The notes under the pieces are model-generated. The model worked only from the letters and a program-made list of their open reading frames with translations, was not told the origin of the DNA and ran no database searches. Both the position numbers and the translations under genes were made by a program. 64,000 bases of DNA, from NCBI RefSeq assembly GCF_900496995.4, contig NC_044004.1, forward strand, positions 55,520,224-55,584,223. The letters are read 5' to 3'. The DNA is from Aquila chrysaetos chrysaetos. Taxonomy: Eukaryota > Chordata > Aves > Accipitriformes > Accipitridae. This document shows positions 51,919 to 64,000 of this stretch, piece after piece (position 1 is the stretch's first letter; every line of letters starts with the position of its first letter).

Positions 51919-53519
51919 GTGGTCTTAGGGGAGCTGTTGCCGTCGCTGCAGCAGGCTGCAGGGAAGCTGCCGCCCGTCTGGCCGAAGCCCCGTGTTGCGA
52001 AATGGCCGGGCCGTGGAGCCGGAGCACTGCTGGGCACCCGCCGGCCGCAGCTGAAGGGAGAGGCAGGGAGCGTGGGGGGAGTCCTGGCGTGGGACGAGTC
52101 CTGGCGTGGGACCGTCACCCGAGAGCAGGCAGCTGTCTGTGGTTAATCTGCATCTGATGCCGGGCGCTGCTTGTCAGCGCGAGTGTTGAGCGGAGGAGCG
52201 GGATGGCGGCAGGGAGATGCCAATGGGTGTTAGTCAGGCTCCACCGGGAGTGGGCAGACGTCCTCCAGGGAAGCTTTTATTGGTGGCTCTGCTGTCGGGC
52301 CATGCCCTGCCCTCCCTGCCTGAAAGGCACAGAGAGCTCTGAGCGATTTTTCTCCTCCGGTTGCTTCCAGCAGGTGTGGAGAGAGGAGGTTCGCGGCACC
52401 GCTGGGGCTTCCTCGGGGTCCCCTTGTTGTCAAGGGGTAGCATTTGACCTGGCAGCGGTTCACGCCAAGGTATTTGCAAAAGGATTAAAAAATAAAAAAA
52501 GAAAAAGAAGACAGTGAAAACACGGTGTGGTGGACAAACACGCGTGCCCTTTTGGAGCGAAGCTTAACTGTCTGTGGTGTTGCAGCTATTTTCACCTGGG
52601 TAGTAAGGGGAGAATGTGTTGAGGGGGGCAGTGTCCAAGGACACATTTGGTTCACTCGCGTGTAACCAGGTTTGCGAGGGGGAGCGTAACTCCCCTGGGC
52701 TCTCCAGCTTCCCACAGAGCTGTTTTCTGCTAAGGCATCGGGCGAGGTGATTTATAGGATATTGGATGAGCGGGACGTTGCTGGAGGACCAGGCTAAGGT
52801 GAACACCCCGTGTGTGATGTAACCCCCACGGTTACGTGTACAGGGGGCTGCCCGGAGAGCTTTGTGCTGGCACCCGCTACCGCGTGTCCCAGCCCTGTTT
52901 CATGGGGTGAGAGGGGAGGTCAGCAGCAGCAGCAGCACTTGCTGTTGGCAGGCGACCCCCCCCAGCTCTCGGATCCCCTGGGCCCACCTCTAGCTTCACC
53001 AATGCAGACCGGCAAGGCTACCGTGCCCCAGCAGCCGGCTGCGTTATTGCCCGGGGCGTGGAGGCCCTGTGGTGTGACAGTGGCTCCAGCCACCGGGCAG
53101 CCTGTTCCCCAGCCTTGCTGGTAGAGCCCAGCCTCTAGGTGATGGTGGGCAGGTGCTTCCATGCTCCTGTCATGGAGGTGAGCACCCCGCATTGGAGTGG
53201 CCATGCACTTGTGGATCACTTTGATCTGTATTTCAGGTGCACAGGGATGTTTAGCAGTTTTTCACAGGAAAACTCTGTGTTTTCATAGGTTTCTTTGCAC
53301 ACCTTTGGTAGCCTCCATCAGACTGTGAATGCTGGTGATGTAGTCCTAGGAATGATTCCTAGGAATAAGGATTCCTAGGAATAGGAATAATCTGTCATGA
53401 GTTGTGGTATGATTTCTGTGTCTTGCAAGAGAAAAATTTGTTTCACTTTTGCCCTGAGCAGCCAAAGATGTGACAGCCCTTGAAAACAACATTGGCCTGT
53501 CACCTCCCAATTATCTGTG
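51919..53519. other. GC-rich 5' flank of the ADH6-like gene
   Basis: The promoter of the ADH6-like gene should lie at the low end of this stretch (transcription runs toward lower coordinates). It is GC-rich with CpGs and has no TATA box that I can see. Frames of about 100 codons at 52,203-52,517 and 52,810-53,124 show no family. Short direct repeats of ATTCCTAGGAATA-type lie at 53,343-53,390. Confidence 0.5.
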
Positions 53520-53836
53520 TAGCGCAGTGTTTTCTAATACTGGGATCCGTGCCCTCCATCTGGTAACCTGGAAGCAATAGAGGGGATTATGCTGTGTGGG
53601 AATGATCATTTGCCTGTGATTTACAGTCAGGGAGGGTGATCTTAGAAGCACGTAAAAACAGAGCTGCACAGCGCGTGTCTCTGCGCACCTGAGCACACGC
53701 TGCTGGAGCTACACAACTGTCCTGTGCTCTTTCCTGGGGGACTTGCTGGGTGGGTGGGACGTGGTGCGAGAGCAGAAACATGGGAGCGCTCAGCTGTACG
53801 CGAAGCCAAGTGATGTTCAATAAACACTGGCATAGT
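53520..53836 (-). pseudogene. Partial duplicate of ADH6-like exon 2 and intron 1 (copy B)
   Basis: On the - strand a TTCCAG acceptor at 53,568 is followed by GTTACCAGATGGAGGGCA, reading VTRWRA against VIRCRA in the functional exon 2 that starts at 50,621. After about 18 bases the match is lost, so the exon is not usable. Upstream in the transcript sense, 53,666-53,836 is almost identical to intron 1 positions 50,714-50,884. Distances from acceptor to core are alike (about 93 and 99 bases), so this is one duplicated block rather than two chance insertions. No other exon of a copied gene was found near it. Confidence 0.8.
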
Positions 53837-54507
53837 TTAAGGTCTGAGGAAACACCATTTGTGCTTTGCCAGACCAAGAGTTTGTCTCTTGGGAAATCAT
53901 TGGATTTTTCATGGCTTTTGTGGATTTTTCATAGTGCTGTTGTGCTAATAATGGACAGATTGTGCTCTGATCCGGAGTGTGGACCCTGCTCGTTCACAGG
54001 AAAGCTCCTAAATGGAGGCTCACAGAGCTGCTGCATGTGGCCCTGCACCCACCTGGAGTACCTCAGAGTCAGAAAGCCATTGGGAAGGTCTGTCAGAAAT
54101 ATGCTCTCCAAAGCTGCACAATCACACAAACAAATCAAACTTCAGCTGAGTGTAGGTGGGGATCTGCAGGGAGAAATACTTCAGGACGGTATGAACTATT
54201 TGTTGTTCCCTAGTCAGAAGCCACTTTGTTCCTCCATGTGAAGACAGAACTAGATTGCTGCCTTATAAAATGTCCCTAATAAGAATGATTTCATGGTTTT
54301 TTTGCTTTGGACCCCAGCAACTATCCTAAAAGATACTAACAGCAGATGTTTACTATGCTTGGCAGATTGCAATAAGAGGAATGAGCTTTGCATGATCCTG
54401 GAGAGGATGGAAGCGAGGAGGTTTGTTGTACTTTATTCCCTAGCTCTATTTTTTTTTCCTTCTTCTTCTACTCTGAAGACTGCTGTTACGTTCTCTACCC
54501 TTCATGC
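53837..54507. other. Stretch between the duplicate and the LTR
   Basis: No gene or repeat family recognised; a 163-codon frame starting inside the duplicate (53,750-54,241) has no family resemblance. Confidence 0.5.
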
Positions 54508-55128
54508 TGTCCTGGTTTTGGCTGGGATAGAGTTAATTTTCTTCCTAGTAGGTGGTAGTGTTGTGTTTTGGATTTAGTATGAGAAGAACGTTGATAACAC
54601 ACTGATGTTTTCAGTTGTTGCCAAGTAGTGTTTAGCCTAAAAGTCAAGGATTTTTCAGCTTCTCAAGCCCAGCCAGTGATAAAGCTGGAGGGGCACAAGA
54701 AGTTGGCACAGGACACAGCCAGGGCAGCTGACCCAAAGTGGCCAAAGGGGTACTCCATACCATGTGACGTCATGTCCAGTATAGAAACTGGGGGGAGTTG
54801 GCCGGGGGCATGGGGGGGGGGGGGGGGCAGATCGCTGCTCAGGAACTAACTGGGCATCGGTTGGCAGGTGATGAGCAATTGCATTGTGCATCACTTGTCT
54901 TTCTTGGGTTATATTTCACTCTGTTTTTCTTATCTTCCTTTTCATTACAATTGTTAATATTATTAGGATTATTATTATAATTTTTACTTCAATTATTAAA
55001 CTGTTCTTATATCAACCCATGAGTTCTACTTGTTTTTGATTGTCCCCCCCATCCCACCGGGGCCAGGGGGGAGGAGTGAGCAAGTGTCTGCACGGTGCTC
55101 AGTTGCTGGTTGGGGTTAAACCATGACA
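54508..55128 (+). mobile_element. Solo LTR of an avian endogenous retrovirus, probably ERVL-type
   Basis: The element starts TGTCCTGGTTTTGGCTGGGA and ends GGGGTTAAACCATGACA, with the short inverted TGTC...GACA termini expected of an LTR. It has a weakened TATA-like word (CAGTATAGAAAC, about 54,777) after a TGACGT CRE-like motif, a G run at about 54,813-54,828, an ATT-rich microsatellite at about 54,955-54,980 and ATTAAA near 54,995 as poly(A) signal, which sets the + orientation. There are no gag, pol or env remains on either side, so recombination has left one LTR. Flanking pentamers catgc and tctgc agree at only three of five positions, so a target duplication is not clear. The family call is from memory of common bird LTRs. 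Confidence 0.88.
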
Positions 55129-56727
55129 TCTGCAATAGGGAACGCCTTGGAAAAAATATGTATCTGGCAGATGGAGGATACTTCACCTCTCCTTACTCCT
55201 TTCTGTCTCCACAAGCTAGGTTTAAACAGGCCTTCTTTGGCTTCTGTGTAAGTCCTGAGTTAAACGTGCCTTAGCTGGTACAATAAACTAGCTTGGCCTC
55301 CACAGAAAACATTTTGCTAGAATACTCTGAGAATTGACATATTATTATACTCTTGTTTCTGCTGAATTCATGTTACTACAGATGAGATCAATTAAGAATT
55401 AAACCCCCTCTCCTTCTATTTTGAATAGTGATCCAGTTCACGCTGTTGGTTCACACACAACCTGCCTTGAAAGAGATCAGAACTCTTCAGCTGAACTGCA
55501 CCTGAAAAGAATTATTTTACGGTCCAGAAAAAATCTTCAGACCTGACTGCACAGGTAACCCCACAGAAACAAATGACTGAAGTTTGGGTCTCAATTGCGG
55601 CGTAAACTGAGTTTATTATACACGCACATGTTTAAGGATCTTCTTCCGTTAAAGTCTAATCTCTTGGTAAACTTACCCTCAAATCATTAACCTAGCTGGG
55701 CCGCTCAGGGACTCTTTCTGCTGACACAAACAAATAAGTCATCATTAGCACACAGTCCCCTTACTTCACAGGCTCTTCTACCCAGCTACCATGCACACAA
55801 GTGCCTGCAAGCTCTGATTAGCACTTTCAAAAGATAAGTCAATGTTGACCATATTTGCCGAGATAGAAACTGCTTTTTTTCCTGTTTCCATGTTACAAAC
55901 GCAGAAAGCAGTAAGATGCTTTATGTTTGATTTCTTGCAAACTGTTACCAGTCACCTGTTTCCACTTACTCTGTATTCACACTTAAAGGTTAAGAAACCT
56001 CCCCTTTATTTAATGGAAACAAATAACAATACTCGATGCACATTCATATTTCTTTACATTGTTTCCTAAGCATCAGATGCACTTGTATAAATTGGCCAAA
56101 GATCTAAAACCATACTGACAAAACAACTAAAACATCTCCAAGAAAGAGGTACAAAGGTAGAAAAACACCAAACCAACGACAGCACAGAACACCACCACGG
56201 CAGTTTTATATAAAATGCTTGGAAGTGTTAATTTGGTAAAATATCCAGTGGTGAGACATTCTCCAGTACCTAAGTCTGTGATGTCCTTAAATATAATTTA
56301 CTGAAATTATTAATTCAAACACATGGTCACCATAAATTTTAATCTCTGCAGTAATTTTCTTGCTATCAGGTAATGGAATGCTAAAATCATTCAGGATGGA
56401 TACATAGTTCTGACCTAGAGTTTTACTGTGCTGACCTGCATGCACAAATCTGTTGTTAAGCTTGCAGTATTATGAAGGCCCAAAGAAACAGTTTCCTTCA
56501 TTTTTCTTTTATTAAGAGACTGCATATTAAAGGCCATTTTAAAAATTCCAAACTTTTCATAACACCTGTGACAGCAGCAAGTCCTCTAATTCATAACTGG
56601 CTATCAAAAGAAAATTGCAGCACAATACAGAGGATTTAAAGCAAGAATCATGAAAAAGAGGTAGGAGGAAAAAGATTATTTCATTTATAAACGCTGTGCT
56701 TGAAGTCTGGGGTTTGAGCTTGATCCT
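55129..56727. other. Intergenic stretch between the LTR and ADH1
   Basis: AT-rich, no recognisable gene. Additional TTTATT words (for example near 56,006) are possible distal poly(A) signals for ADH1 on the - strand. Confidence 0.5.
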
Positions 56728-56733
56728 TTTATT
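56728..56733 (-). promoter_or_regulatory. ADH1 poly(A) signal AATAAA
   Basis: The first canonical hexamer on the ADH1 sense strand, 121 bases after the stop codon. Confidence 0.55.
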
Positions 56734-56853
56734 CAAGGGGGGTGGTGGGAGGCCCTTCAGAAATGTCTTGGTTTGTATTTCATATCAGTTGTCCTGGAGG
56801 ATAATGAAGTTCGTACTGGTGGTGAGCCATCTGCTGCTCAACAATGGGGAATC

Positions 56854-64000
<7,147 letters not shown>

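Overview
The window is a vertebrate nuclear sequence, almost certainly from a bird. Split genes with vertebrate-type introns, CR1 retrotransposon pieces carrying the CR1 reverse-transcriptase tail, and a solo retroviral LTR of a type common in bird genomes all point that way. The gene order METAP1, ADH5, (ADH4 relic), ADH6-like, ADH1 matches the known tetrapod alcohol dehydrogenase (ADH) cluster next to METAP1. No new kind of system was found. The window is a conserved metabolic cluster with several informative scars.

Layout: 1-13,500 holds the 3' seven coding exons and 3'UTR of METAP1 on the + strand (5' part outside the window). 16,228-27,558 holds complete ADH5 (class III ADH, S-(hydroxymethyl)glutathione dehydrogenase) on the - strand, nine exons, 374 codons, tail to tail with METAP1 and starting in a CpG island (about 27.05-28.33 kb). 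28.3-47.2 kb is a long gene-poor stretch with three CR1 fragments and one clear degraded ADH exon 8 (33,680-33,819), perhaps with its exon 9, at the position where mammals carry ADH4. 47,249-51,918 holds a complete, compact, GC-rich nine-exon ADH (376 codons) that I call ADH6-like (class V). 52-56.7 kb holds a broken partial duplicate of the ADH6 exon 2/intron 1 junction and a solo LTR. 56,728-64,000 holds class I ADH1 on the - strand, exons 3 (partial) to 9; exons 1, 2 and 20 bases of exon 3 lie beyond the window.

How they work together: the three ADH genes encode zinc-dependent medium-chain dehydrogenases with the same intron positions and phases, so they are products of tandem duplication. 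ADH5 is the housekeeping formaldehyde and S-nitrosoglutathione enzyme, with class III glutathione-binding residues and a TATA-less CpG-island start with an NRF1-type palindrome. The ADH6-like and ADH1 genes keep the His proton-relay residue expected of ethanol/retinol-type enzymes. METAP1, an unrelated neighbour, removes initiator methionine from new proteins.

Exon boundaries were placed by hand from GT/AG sites, reading-frame continuity and agreement with ADH/MetAP family exon lengths. Names of paralogues rest on remembered family sequences, not on a database search.
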